From Candidatus Anaerotruncus excrementipullorum (GTDB taxonomy: Bacteria; Bacillota; Clostridia; Oscillospirales; Ruminococcaceae): a stretch of 37,046 bases of DNA. The position numbers and the translations under genes are program-made. The notes beneath the pieces were generated by a model. It was not told the DNA's origin, searched no databases, and saw only the letters and a program-made list of their open reading frames with translations. Below are positions 25,118-33,830 of this stretch, in pieces. The stretch covers positions 1 through 37,046 of the forward strand of contig DXES01000080.1 of assembly GCA_019114825.1 (NCBI GenBank). The letters run 5' to 3'. How positions within the stretch are numbered: the stretch's first letter is position 1; the number at the start of each line of letters is the position of its first letter.

Positions 25118-25171
25118 ACCACAAGAGCATATGTGTAAAGCGAAAAACTTTACATAAAGGTGGTGCGGAGG

Positions 25172-25534
25172 ATGGCCAAAGACCTGCGGATCTCCCTGCT
25201 GTTGGACTTTTACGGGGACATGCTCACCGAAAAGCAGCGGGATGTGGTGGAGCTCTACTACAACGAGGACCTCTCCCTGGCGGAGATCGCCGCCCACAGC
25301 CAGATCACCCGCCAGGGCGTGCGGGACTCCATCAAGCGGGCGGAGGGGATCCTGTTGGACCTGGAGGAGCGGCTGGGCCTGGCCAAAAAGTTCCGCCAGA
25401 TCCAGGACGGCCTGGACGAGATGGCCGCCTGCGCCCGCCAGATCCAGGCCTTTAACGCCCGCCACGGGAACTTCCAGGAGGTTTCCGCCCCGGCTGCCCG
25501 GATTGTGGAGCTGGCCGGGAAACTCAACGACTGA
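25172..25534 (+). CDS. ylxM: YlxM family (UPF0122) HTH protein, putative SRP-associated
   Basis: LLDFYGDMLTEKQRDVVELYYNEDLSLAEIAAHSQITRQGVRDSIKRAE; adjacent to ffh. AAAGGTGG SD 8 nt before ATG. Confidence 0.88.
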   Translation: MAKDLRISLLLDFYGDMLTEKQRDVVELYYNEDLSLAEIAAHSQITRQGVRDSIKRAEGILLDLEERLGLAKKFRQIQDGLDEMAACARQIQAFNARHGNFQEVSAPAARIVELAGKLND

Positions 25535-25596
25535 CAGGCCGCCGCCGCGCGCGGCGGAAAACTTCTAAGACCGAATTGGAAAGGGGGACGGACACC

Positions 25597-26985
25597 ATGG
25601 CGTTTGAGGGGCTTTCCGAAAAGCTCGGCGCGGTTTTCAAAAAGATGCGCGGCCGGGGGAAGCTCAAGGAGAGCGACATCAAGGAGGCCATGCGGGAGGT
25701 CCGGCTGGCCCTGCTGGAGGCGGACGTCAACTACAAGGTGGCCAAGGAGTTTGTGGCCAACGTCACCGCCAAGGCGGTGGGCGACGAGGTGCTGGAGAGC
25801 CTGACCCCCGCCCAGATGGTCATCAAGATCGTCAACGACGAGCTGACCACCCTCATGGGTTCGGAGAACGAGCGGCTGCACTTTGCCAGCAAGCCCCCCA
25901 CCATCGTCATGATGTGCGGCCTGCAGGGCTCCGGTAAGACCACCCACTCGGCCAAGCTGGCCCTCCACTTTAAAAGCCAGGGGCACCGCCCCCTGCTGGT
26001 GGCCTGCGACGTCTACCGCCCGGCGGCCATTGAGCAGCTGCAGGTGGTGGGGGCCAAGGCGGAGGTCCCCGTCTTTGAGATGGGGCAGGGGGACCCGGTG
26101 CAGATCGCCAAAAAGGCGGTCTCCCACGCCAAGGACTACGGCAACGACCTGGTGATCCTGGATACCGCCGGCCGCCTGCACATCGACGAGACCCTCATGG
26201 GGGAGCTGCAGAACATCAAAGCGGCGGTATCCCCCCAGGAGATCCTGCTGGTGGTGGACGCCATGGTGGGCCAGGACGCGGTGAATGTGGCGGAGAAGTT
26301 TAACGAGGCCCTGGGCATCGACGGCGTCATCCTCACCAAGCTGGACGGCGACACCCGGGGCGGCGCCGCCCTCTCGGTGCGGGCGGTCACCGGCAAGCCG
26401 ATCAAATTTGTGGGCACCGGCGAGAAGCTCCAGGACCTGGAGCCCTTCTACCCCGACCGCATGGCCTCCCGCATCCTGGGGATGGGGGATGTGCTCACCC
26501 TGATTGAAAAGGCCCAGGGGGAGCTGGACGCCCGCAAGGCCCAGGAGATGGCCCAAAAGCTCCGCCGCAGCACCTTTGATTTCAACGACATGCTGGAGCA
26601 GATGCAGCAGATCAAAAAGATGGGCCCCCTCTCCAACGTCATCAATATGCTGCCCGGCGTTTCGGGCAAGGTGAAGGACGAGGATGCCGAGAAGGGGGAG
26701 CAGGAGCTGCGCCGCACCGAGGCGATCATCCAGTCGATGACCCCCCAGGAGCGGGCGAAGCCCTCCCTGATCAACCCCTCCCGCAAGCGCCGGATTGCCG
26801 CTGGCAGCGGCACCCGGGTGGAGGATGTGAACCGGCTGCTGCGCCAGAATGAGCAGATGCAGAAGCTGTTCCGCCAGGTGGCGGCGGTGGGCAAAAAGGG
26901 CAAGCGCCGCCGCAACCCCTTCGGCGGGATGCCCCCGGGGATGCTGGGGGGCGGCGGGATGCCGCCGGGCGGCCTGCCGTTTTAA
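25597..26985 (+). CDS. ffh: signal recognition particle protein Ffh
   Basis: GLQGSGKTTHSAKLA, DTAGRLHIDETLM, TKLDGDTRGGAALS, M-domain SRKRRIAAGSGTRVEDVNRLL. Confidence 0.96.
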   Translation: MAFEGLSEKLGAVFKKMRGRGKLKESDIKEAMREVRLALLEADVNYKVAKEFVANVTAKAVGDEVLESLTPAQMVIKIVNDELTTLMGSENERLHFASKPPTIVMMCGLQGSGKTTHSAKLALHFKSQGHRPLLVACDVYRPAAIEQLQVVGAKAEVPVFEMGQGDPVQIAKKAVSHAKDYGNDLVILDTAGRLHIDETLMGELQNIKAAVSPQEILLVVDAMVGQDAVNVAEKFNEALGIDGVILTKLDGDTRGGAALSVRAVTGKPIKFVGTGEKLQDLEPFYPDRMASRILGMGDVLTLIEKAQGELDARKAQEMAQKLRRSTFDFNDMLEQMQQIKKMGPLSNVINMLPGVSGKVKDEDAEKGEQELRRTEAIIQSMTPQERAKPSLINPSRKRRIAAGSGTRVEDVNRLLRQNEQMQKLFRQVAAVGKKGKRRRNPFGGMPPGMLGGGGMPPGGLPF

Positions 26986-27050
26986 ATTGGTTCCTGCCGG
27001 GTTTCCGGTGGACATAGATGTTCTTGCAAAATGATTAGGAGGTGACATAC

Positions 27051-27293
27051 ATGGCAGTTAAGATCAGACTCAGAAGAATGGGTGCGAAAAAGGCTCCCTT
27101 CTACCGCATCGTGGTGGCGGATTCCCGCTATCCCCGGGACGGCCGTTTCATCGAGGAGATCGGTTACTACGACCCCACCAAGGACCCCTCGGTGATCAAG
27201 GTGGACGGCGAGAAGGCGAAGAAGTGGCTCTCCAACGGCGCGCAGCCCACCGATACCGTCAAGGCGCTGCTGAAGATCGAAGGTGTGCTCTAA
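27051..27293 (+). CDS. rpsP: 30S ribosomal protein S16
   Basis: [42 protein letters not shown]. Confidence 0.97.
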   Translation: MAVKIRLRRMGAKKAPFYRIVVADSRYPRDGRFIEEIGYYDPTKDPSVIKVDGEKAKKWLSNGAQPTDTVKALLKIEGVL

Positions 27294-27317
27294 TGCACGC
27301 CGGGGAGGGAGATCATC

Positions 27318-27551
27318 TTGGATAAGCTGATCATTGCCATTGCCCAGGGCCTTGTAGAGGAGAAGGACGCCGTCCGTGTGACGGTGGACGAACCCGACGA
27401 GGAGGGCACCGTGGTCTACCATCTCCATGTTGCCTCCGGCGACATGGGCCGGGTGATTGGAAAACAGGGCCGGATCGCCAAGGCGATCCGCACGGTGGTC
27501 CGTGCGGCGGCCAACCGGGCTGAGATGAAGGTCGCGGTGGAGATCGACTGA
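27318..27551 (+). CDS. khpA: KH-domain RNA-binding protein KhpA (YlqC)
   Basis: GRVIGKQGRIAKAIRTVVRAAA KH motif; between rpsP and rimM; TTG start. Confidence 0.9.
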   Translation: MDKLIIAIAQGLVEEKDAVRVTVDEPDEEGTVVYHLHVASGDMGRVIGKQGRIAKAIRTVVRAAANRAEMKVAVEID

Positions 27552-27583
27552 AAAATGGGAAGGTGCGAGCCTTCCCATTTTTT
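27551..27583 (+). terminator. intrinsic terminator or attenuator between khpA and rimM
   Basis: AAAAATGGGAAGG-TGCGAG-CCTTCCCATTTTTT. Confidence 0.75.
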
Positions 27584-27636
27584 GCAGGCGGATTTGCAGA
27601 CACAGCCCCCGCCAGGCGGGGACATAGGAGGCGCGG

Positions 27637-28146
27637 ATGAAAAAGGAATTTTTGGAGTGCGGCAAGATCGTCAGCACCCACGGCGTCCGGGGAGAGGTGC
27701 GGGTCCAGCCCTGGTGCGATACGCCGGACTTTTTGGAACAGTTCGACACCCTCTGGACCGGCCGGGGCCGCGCCCCTGTCCATGTCCAGCGGGCCCGGGC
27801 CCACGGCAACATCGTCATCCTCAAGCTGGAGGGGGTGGATACGGTGGAGCAGGCGGCGGCCTGCCGCGGCCAGGTGCTCTACCTGCGCCGGGACCAGATC
27901 CCCCTGGAGGAGGGGGAATACCTGGTCCAGGACCTGTTGGGCTGCCGGGTGGTGGATGCGGATACCGGCGCCGACTACGGCCAGGTGTATGACGTGCGCC
28001 CCACCGGCGCCAACGACGTCTACTACCTGCGGGACGCCCAGGGCCGGGAGCGGCTGGTGCCCGCCATCCCCCAGGTGGTGCTGGAGCGGGATATCGATGG
28101 GGGGGTCATCACCATCCGCCCGCTGGAGGGGCTGTTCGATGATTAA
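27637..28146 (+). CDS. rimM: 16S rRNA processing protein RimM
   Basis: CGKIVSTHGVRGEVRVQPWCDTPDFL...; next to trmD. Confidence 0.92.
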   Translation: MKKEFLECGKIVSTHGVRGEVRVQPWCDTPDFLEQFDTLWTGRGRAPVHVQRARAHGNIVILKLEGVDTVEQAAACRGQVLYLRRDQIPLEEGEYLVQDLLGCRVVDADTGADYGQVYDVRPTGANDVYYLRDAQGRERLVPAIPQVVLERDIDGGVITIRPLEGLFDD

Positions 28147-28882
28147 GATGGATATCGCCACCCTGTTCCCGGAGATGTGCGAGGCGGTGCTCTCCGCCAG
28201 CATCATCGGCCGGGCCAGGAAGGCGGGGCTTTTGGATATCCGCTGCTGGCAGATCCGCAATTACACGGTGGATAAGCACCGGAATGTGGACGACACCCCC
28301 TATGGGCCGGGCAAGGGGATGCTTTTGCAGGCGGACCCCCTCTACCGGGCCTGGAAGGCGGTCTGCGCCTACCGGGCCAGCCGCCCCCATGTGATCTACC
28401 TGACCCCCCAGGGCCGGACGCTGACCCAGCAGCGGGCCAAGGAGCTGGCCCAGATGGACCACCTCTACCTGATGTGCGGCCACTATGAGGGGGTGGACCA
28501 GCGGGTGCTGGATGAGATTGTGGATGAGGAGCTGTCCATCGGGGACTATGTGCTCACCGGCGGGGAGCTGGGGGCGCTGGTGGTCTGCGACTGCGTGGGC
28601 CGGCTCTGCCCCGGCGTGCTGGCGGACGAGAGCTGCTTTACCGAGGAGAGCCATTGGAATGGCCTGCTGGAGTACCCCCAGTACACCAAACCGGCGGTGT
28701 GGCATGGGGTAGCGGTGCCGCAGGTGATCACCAACGGCAACCACGCCGCCATCGCCCGCTGGCGGCGGGAGATGTCCCTAAAGGCCACCTATGAGAAGCG
28801 CCCGGAGCTGCTGCGGACCGCCCCTTTGAATGAGAAGGACCGGTGGTATCTGCGCACGTTGGGCTGGACGGAGGAGGCGTAG
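28139..28882 (+). CDS. trmD: tRNA (guanine37-N1)-methyltransferase TrmD
   Basis: IATLFPEMCEAVLSASIIGRA, YLTPQGRTLTQ, CGHYEGVDQRVLDE, EELSIGDYVLTGGELGA. Start overlaps rimM by 8 nt. Confidence 0.95.
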   Translation: MIKMDIATLFPEMCEAVLSASIIGRARKAGLLDIRCWQIRNYTVDKHRNVDDTPYGPGKGMLLQADPLYRAWKAVCAYRASRPHVIYLTPQGRTLTQQRAKELAQMDHLYLMCGHYEGVDQRVLDEIVDEELSIGDYVLTGGELGALVVCDCVGRLCPGVLADESCFTEESHWNGLLEYPQYTKPAVWHGVAVPQVITNGNHAAIARWRREMSLKATYEKRPELLRTAPLNEKDRWYLRTLGWTEEA

Positions 28883-28885
28883 GCC

Positions 28886-29602
28886 ATGGGGACGATTGTA
28901 AATAGCGCCGCAGTCCTGGTGGGCGGCCTGCTGGGGCTGCTGCTCCGGCAGGGCCTGTCCAAGCGGATCGAGGAGATCGCCATGAAGCTATTGGGCCTCT
29001 CGGTCTTTTTGGTGGGGCTGGAGGGGACGCTCTCGGCCATGATGACGGTGGACGGGGAAGGGAGGCTGGCCGCCTCCGGGTCGCTGCTTTTGATCGTGAG
29101 CCTGCTGGTGGGCGGCGTGCTGGGCACCGGACTGGACATCGACGGGGTGCTCCAACGGGGCGGCCGCCTGGTGGAGCAGCGGCTGGGCCGGGAGGGGTTT
29201 GCCCGGGGGTTTGTGAACACCTCCCTGATCGTCTGCGTGGGGGCGATGGCGGTGATCGGGGCCCTCAACGACGGCCTCACCGGGGACAGCAGCGTGCTGT
29301 TCGTCAAGGCGGCCATGGACTTTGTGATCGCGGTGGTGCTGGCCTCCACACTGGGGTTCGGGGTGCCCTTCGCCTTTTTGCCGGTGCTGGTCTACCAAGG
29401 GGCGATCACGCTGGCGGCCGGCTGGCTGGCTCCGGTGGTCACAGGGACGCTGCTGGACGGCATCTGCATGGTGGGGTATGCCATTGTGGTGCTCATCGGG
29501 ACCAACTTTTTGGGCTGGACCGACATCCCCACCGCCAACCTGCTGCCCGCCCTGGCCGGGCCGGTGCTCTACGAGGTGGTTTTGCGCCTGATTCCGGGCT
29601 GA
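28886..29602 (+). CDS. DUF554-family membrane protein
   Basis: MGTIVNSAAVLVGGLLGLLLRQGLSKRIEE..., hydrophobic helices, TDIPTANLLPAL. Confidence 0.8.
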   Translation: MGTIVNSAAVLVGGLLGLLLRQGLSKRIEEIAMKLLGLSVFLVGLEGTLSAMMTVDGEGRLAASGSLLLIVSLLVGGVLGTGLDIDGVLQRGGRLVEQRLGREGFARGFVNTSLIVCVGAMAVIGALNDGLTGDSSVLFVKAAMDFVIAVVLASTLGFGVPFAFLPVLVYQGAITLAAGWLAPVVTGTLLDGICMVGYAIVVLIGTNFLGWTDIPTANLLPALAGPVLYEVVLRLIPG

Positions 29603-29764
29603 TCCGACGTCCTTTTCCGCCCCCGGCGGAAAAGGACAGGCGAACTGCTGTAATTGTTGAAAACTTTGTAGCGGATTTGCACAAATACGCCGGAAGCGTT
29701 TTGGGGCGGAACTGGAAAACTGAGAGAAAAAGCGCGGACCCCAGGAAAACTATGACAAAAGTGA

Positions 29765-29793
29765 TTGACGCTTTCCCGCAATCCGCTTATAAT
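29765..29793 (+). promoter_or_regulatory. sigma-A-type promoter of the HPr gene
   Basis: TTGACG-N17-TATAAT. Confidence 0.8.
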
Positions 29794-29846
29794 AATAACA
29801 TCCTGCGAACTGCGCCCACATACTTATGCAATAGGAGAGTAGCGAA

Positions 29847-30110
29847 ATGTTTGTGAAAGAAGTTGCTGTTCAGAACCAGGTCGGCCTCCATGCCCGCCCT
29901 GCCACTTTCTTTATCCAGAAGGCCAACGAGTACAAATCCTCCATCTGGGTGGAGAAGGAGGAGCGCCGGGTGAATGCCAAGAGCCTGCTGGGCGTCCTCT
30001 CCCTGGGGATCGTCGGCGGCACCACCATCCGGATCATTGCGGACGGCTCCGACGAGCAGGCCGCGGTGGAGGGCCTGGTGAAACTGGTGGAGTCCGGCTT
30101 TACCGAGTAA
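29847..30110 (+). CDS. ptsH: HPr family phosphocarrier protein
   Basis: VGLHARPATFFIQKANEYKSSIWVEKEERRVNAKSLLGVLSLGI; His of GLHARPA present. Confidence 0.88.
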   Translation: MFVKEVAVQNQVGLHARPATFFIQKANEYKSSIWVEKEERRVNAKSLLGVLSLGIVGGTTIRIIADGSDEQAAVEGLVKLVESGFTE

Positions 30111-30128
30111 GTTTGTGTGTGAAACCAG

Positions 30129-30163
30129 AAAAAACGCCGTCCGGCTTTCGGCGGCGTTTTTTG
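30129..30163 (+). terminator. intrinsic terminator after ptsH
   Basis: AAAAAACGCCG...CGGCGTTTTTT. Confidence 0.8.
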
Positions 30164-30209
30164 TTTCCCCCAAAAATCCGCCGCCCGCCGGGCGGGAAAG
30201 GAGCGCCGT

Positions 30210-32051
30210 ATGATGGAGAACCCCCGCCTCCCCTATCTGGCCCAAAAGGCCCACAAGCTCCCCCTGCTGCCGGGGGTGTACATCATGCGCAACAAGGCCG
30301 GGGAGATCATCTACATCGGCAAGGCCAAGGCGCTGAAAAACCGGGTGAGCAGCTACTTCCGCTCGGTGGAAAAGCACCTGCCCAAGGTCTACAAGATGGT
30401 CAGCCAGGTGGAGGACTTCGACTATATCCTCTGCGACAGCGAGTTTGAGGCTCTGGTGCTGGAGTGCAGCCTGATCAAGCAGCACACCCCCAAATACAAC
30501 ATCCTGCTCAAGGATGACAAGGGCTACAGCTATATCAAGGTGGCCCCCAAGCAGTGGAGCCGCATCCGCCAGGCGTTCCAGAAGGACGACCCCGAGGCGG
30601 AGTATATCGGCCCCTACATCTCCTCCTTTGTGGTCACCGAGACGGTGGACGAGGCCAACCGGGCGTTTCTGCTGCCCACCTGCAACCGCAGGTTCCCTCA
30701 GGAGTTCGGCAAGGGCCGTCCCTGCCTCAACTTTTACATCAAGCGGTGCATGGGGGTCTGCCGGGGGAAAATCTCCCTGGAGGAGTATAACGAGATCCTC
30801 GCCCAGGCCCTGGACTACATCCGGGGGGGCAGCAGCCAGAGCATCCAGACCCTCACCCGCCGGATGGAGGAGTGCGCCGAAAATATGCAGTTTGAGAAGG
30901 CCGCCCAGCTGCGGGACCGGATCCGGGCGATCCAGAGGATCGGGGAGTCCCAGAAGGTGGTGGAGGCCAAGGGGGCGGTGGACCAGGATGTGATCGCCCT
31001 GGCCCGCACCGAGGACAACGCCTGCGCGGTGGTGCTCAAGTTCCGGGGGGAGCGGCTGGTGGATAAGCAGGACTTCCTGCTGGGGCCGGTGGACGACCTG
31101 GCGGAAGCCCGGCTGGAGTTTCTGTTGCGCTACTACACCACCCGCACCGATTTTCCCCGCCGGGTCCAGCTGGACGGGGAGATCGAGGACATGGAGATCG
31201 CCCAGCAGCTTTTGAGCCAGGAGGCCGGCCGCCGGGTGGAGCTGCATGTGCCCCAGCGGGGGGAGCAGCTGCGGCTGGTGGAGATGGCCAAGCAGAACGC
31301 CGCCGAAAAGCTCTCCCAGCGGATGCAGCGCACCGGCCGGGAGGTGGCCGCCCTGGATGAGCTGGCCCGCCTGCTGGGGCTGGAGAAGCCCCCCGCCTAT
31401 ATCGAGTCGTACGACATCTCCAACATCGGCTCGGATACAGTGGTCGCGGGGATGGTGGTATTTGAAAACGGCCGCCCCCTGCGCAAATGCTACCGCAAGT
31501 TCACCATCAAGACGGTGGAGGGCACCGATGACTACGCCAGCATGCGGGAGGTGCTCTCCCGCCGGTTTGCCCGCTACCTGGACCCGGCGCAGCAGGACGA
31601 GGCGTTCGACCGGCTGCCCGACCTGATCCTGCTGGACGGGGGCAAGGGGCATGTGGCGGCGGTGGCCCCGGTGCTGGCCGGGATGGGCATCCAGGTGCCC
31701 CTCTTCGGCATGGTGAAGGATGACCGCCACCGCACCCGGGCGATTGCCCAGTCGGGCGGGGAGATCGCCATCGCCAGCCACCGCAGCGCCTTTACGCTGG
31801 TCTCCGCCATCCAGGAGGAGGTCCACCGGTATTCCATCTCCTTTTCCCGCCAAAAGCACCAGAAGAACGCCTTCGCCTCCACCCTCACCCGGTGCGAAGG
31901 GATTGGGGAGAAGCGGGCGGCCCAGCTGCTGCGCCAGTTCAAGACGATGAAGGCCCTGCGGGCCGCCTCGCCGGAGGAGCTGGCCCAGGTCAAGGGGCTG
32001 GGGAAGGGGGCCGCCCAGCGGCTCTACGACTTTTTGCATGGGGAAGATTGA
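30210..32051 (+). CDS. uvrC: excinuclease ABC subunit C
   Basis: GIY-YIG (PGVYIMRNKAGEIIYIGKAKALKNRVSSYF), UVR motif, ESYDISNIGSDTVVAGMVVFENG, HhH C-terminus. Confidence 0.96.
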   Translation: MMENPRLPYLAQKAHKLPLLPGVYIMRNKAGEIIYIGKAKALKNRVSSYFRSVEKHLPKVYKMVSQVEDFDYILCDSEFEALVLECSLIKQHTPKYNILLKDDKGYSYIKVAPKQWSRIRQAFQKDDPEAEYIGPYISSFVVTETVDEANRAFLLPTCNRRFPQEFGKGRPCLNFYIKRCMGVCRGKISLEEYNEILAQALDYIRGGSSQSIQTLTRRMEECAENMQFEKAAQLRDRIRAIQRIGESQKVVEAKGAVDQDVIALARTEDNACAVVLKFRGERLVDKQDFLLGPVDDLAEARLEFLLRYYTTRTDFPRRVQLDGEIEDMEIAQQLLSQEAGRRVELHVPQRGEQLRLVEMAKQNAAEKLSQRMQRTGREVAALDELARLLGLEKPPAYIESYDISNIGSDTVVAGMVVFENGRPLRKCYRKFTIKTVEGTDDYASMREVLSRRFARYLDPAQQDEAFDRLPDLILLDGGKGHVAAVAPVLAGMGIQVPLFGMVKDDRHRTRAIAQSGGEIAIASHRSAFTLVSAIQEEVHRYSISFSRQKHQKNAFASTLTRCEGIGEKRAAQLLRQFKTMKALRAASPEELAQVKGLGKGAAQRLYDFLHGED

Positions 32052-32108
32052 CAAACGGCGGAAAATTGCGGATAATAGAGAGGACCTGGACAAGAAGGGG
32101 GAGGCTAC

Positions 32109-32696
32109 ATGAGAGTTATCACCGGATCGGCGCGGGGCACCCGCCTGGAGGCCCCGCCCGGCCTTTCCACCCGCCCCACCTCCGAGATGTGCAAGGAGGC
32201 GGTGTTCAGCATCCTGCACTTCGAGCTGGCGGAGGCCCGGGTGCTGGACCTGTTTGCCGGCAGCGGCCAGATGGGGATCGAGGCCCTCTCCCGGGGGGCG
32301 AAGAGCTGCGTCTTTGTGGATAGCGCCCGCCCGGCCCAGACCGCCATCCGCCGCAACCTGGCCGCCGCCAAGCTGGCCGGCCGGGCCCAGGTGGTGGGGA
32401 TGGAGGCGGAGGCGTTTTTGCGGACCAACCCCGGCCCCTTTGAGATCGCCCTGCTGGACCCGCCCTATGGGCAGCAGCTCTGCCAGGCGCTGCTGCCGCT
32501 GGTGGCCGCCCGGATGAGCGATGGGGGCGTCATCGTCTGCGAGACCGGCCGGGAGGAGGAGCTGCCCGGCCAGGCGGGGGAGTTCTCCCTCAGCCGCACC
32601 TATCGCTATGGCAGGGCCAAGGTGAGCGTCTATCGAAAACAGCAGGAGGAGGAGGAACGCGATGCCGCGCATGGTGATCTGCCCCGGCAGCTTTGA
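32109..32696 (+). CDS. rsmD: 16S rRNA (guanine966-N2)-methyltransferase
   Basis: MRVITGSARGTRLEAPPGLSTRPTSEMCKEAVFSIL, LDLFAGSGQMGIEALSRGA, LLDPPYG. Confidence 0.94.
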   Translation: MRVITGSARGTRLEAPPGLSTRPTSEMCKEAVFSILHFELAEARVLDLFAGSGQMGIEALSRGAKSCVFVDSARPAQTAIRRNLAAAKLAGRAQVVGMEAEAFLRTNPGPFEIALLDPPYGQQLCQALLPLVAARMSDGGVIVCETGREEELPGQAGEFSLSRTYRYGRAKVSVYRKQQEEEERDAAHGDLPRQL

Positions 32697-33171
32697 CCCC
32701 ATCACCAAGGGGCATGAAGATATCATCCGCCGGGCGGCGGCACTGTTCGACCAGGTGCGGGTGCTGGTGAGCACCAACCCGGAGAAGAGCCCCATCTTCT
32801 CCGTCCAGGAGCGGATGGAGCTGATCCGGGATGTCTGCAAGGACCTGCCCAATGTGGAGGTGGACTCCTTCAACGGCCTTTTGGTGGACTACCTGGCCCA
32901 GTCGGGGGCGGTGGCCATCGTCAAGGGCCTGCGGGCGGTCTCCGACTTTGACTACGAGTTCCAGCAGGCGATGGCCAACCGGGCCATGCAGCCCCAGGCG
33001 GAGACCATCTTCCTCACCCCCAATGTGAAGAACATGTTCCTCTCTTCCAGCGTGGTGCGCCAGATCGCCCGCTTTGGCGGGGATATCAGCCAATTTGTCC
33101 CCGCCTGTGTGGTGGACCGGGTGGTGGCCCGCATGACCGAAGCCAACCGCAAGTATTTGGAGAAGGAGTGA
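32662..33171 (+). CDS. coaD: phosphopantetheine adenylyltransferase
   Basis: CPGSFDPITKGHEDIIRRAA, GLRAVSDFDYEFQQAMANR, FLSSSVVRQIARFGGD. Confidence 0.95.
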   Translation: MPRMVICPGSFDPITKGHEDIIRRAAALFDQVRVLVSTNPEKSPIFSVQERMELIRDVCKDLPNVEVDSFNGLLVDYLAQSGAVAIVKGLRAVSDFDYEFQQAMANRAMQPQAETIFLTPNVKNMFLSSSVVRQIARFGGDISQFVPACVVDRVVARMTEANRKYLEKE

Positions 33172-33177
33172 TCCTGG

Positions 33178-33663
33178 ATGAATATTGACGAGATCTTGGA
33201 CAACATCGAGGAGCTGCTGGACCGTTCCTGGAGCCTGCCCCTCTCGGGGGGCCGCTGCGTGGTGGATGCGGACAAGGTGCGGGACCTGGTGGACGATATC
33301 CGGCTGAACCTCCCCTCGGAGATCAAGCAGGCCAGGGGGATCGTGGCCGACCGCAGCGAGATCATCGACAACGCCAAGCGGGAGGCGGAGCAGATCGTCC
33401 GCAAGGCGGAGGACCGGGCCCGGGCGCTGGTGTCGGAGGAAGAGGTGGTCAAGGCTGCCCAGGCCAAGGCCACCGAGGTGCTCTCCCAGGCCCAGATGAA
33501 ATCCCGGGAGATCCGCCAGGCTGCCCAGGAGTTTTCCGACAACTGCCTGCTCAAGACCGAGGAGGCGCTGATGAAGTCCCTCACCGAGGTGAAGGCCACC
33601 CGCCAGGCGTTCCGCAACGCCACCGCGAAGGCCGCCCCCGCCCACCCGCCCAAACAGGGCTGA
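33178..33663 (+). CDS. coiled-coil protein of unknown function (ATP synthase subunit B/H-like)
   Basis: MNIDEILDNIEELLDRSWSLPLSGGRCVVDADKVRDLVDDIRLNLP... then long helical heptads; directly after coaD. Confidence 0.7.
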   Translation: MNIDEILDNIEELLDRSWSLPLSGGRCVVDADKVRDLVDDIRLNLPSEIKQARGIVADRSEIIDNAKREAEQIVRKAEDRARALVSEEEVVKAAQAKATEVLSQAQMKSREIRQAAQEFSDNCLLKTEEALMKSLTEVKATRQAFRNATAKAAPAHPPKQG

Positions 33664-33673
33664 GCCCATCCCC

Positions 33674-33702
33674 AGCGCCCCACCTGCCGGCGGGGCGCTT
33701 TT
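33674..33702 (+). terminator. intrinsic terminator upstream of the recA promoter
   Basis: AGCGCCCC...GGGGCGCT-TTT. Confidence 0.65.
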
Positions 33703-33715
33703 GCGGAAAAAGAGG

Positions 33716-33729
33716 AGAACATTTGTTCT
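33716..33729. promoter_or_regulatory. LexA (SOS/Cheo) box upstream of recA
   Basis: AGAAC-ATTT-GTTCT, fits the Gram-positive GAAC-N4-GTTC pattern. Confidence 0.75.
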
Positions 33730-33736
33730 ATTTTGC

Positions 33737-33765
33737 TTGCTTTTTCCTCCGCAATCGTGTATAAT
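33737..33765 (+). promoter_or_regulatory. recA promoter
   Basis: TTGCTT-N17-TATAAT immediately downstream of the SOS box. Confidence 0.75.
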
Positions 33766-33830
33766 AACCCCAGAAGAGCGAATCCCGCCGCGGCGCGGCG
33801 GAAAACCCAGATAGAGACGGAGGACGCAGC

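Noticed and set aside
24929-25465. N-terminal extension of cysK shown by the ORF track
   Set aside because: It reads through the promoter region and antisense to ylxM; the conserved CysK N-terminus and SD are at 24928.
29787-32873. 1028-aa minus-strand ORF opposite ptsH-uvrC-rsmD
   Set aside because: Spans several convincingly coded plus-strand genes; composition is typical of antisense reading of high-GC3 DNA.
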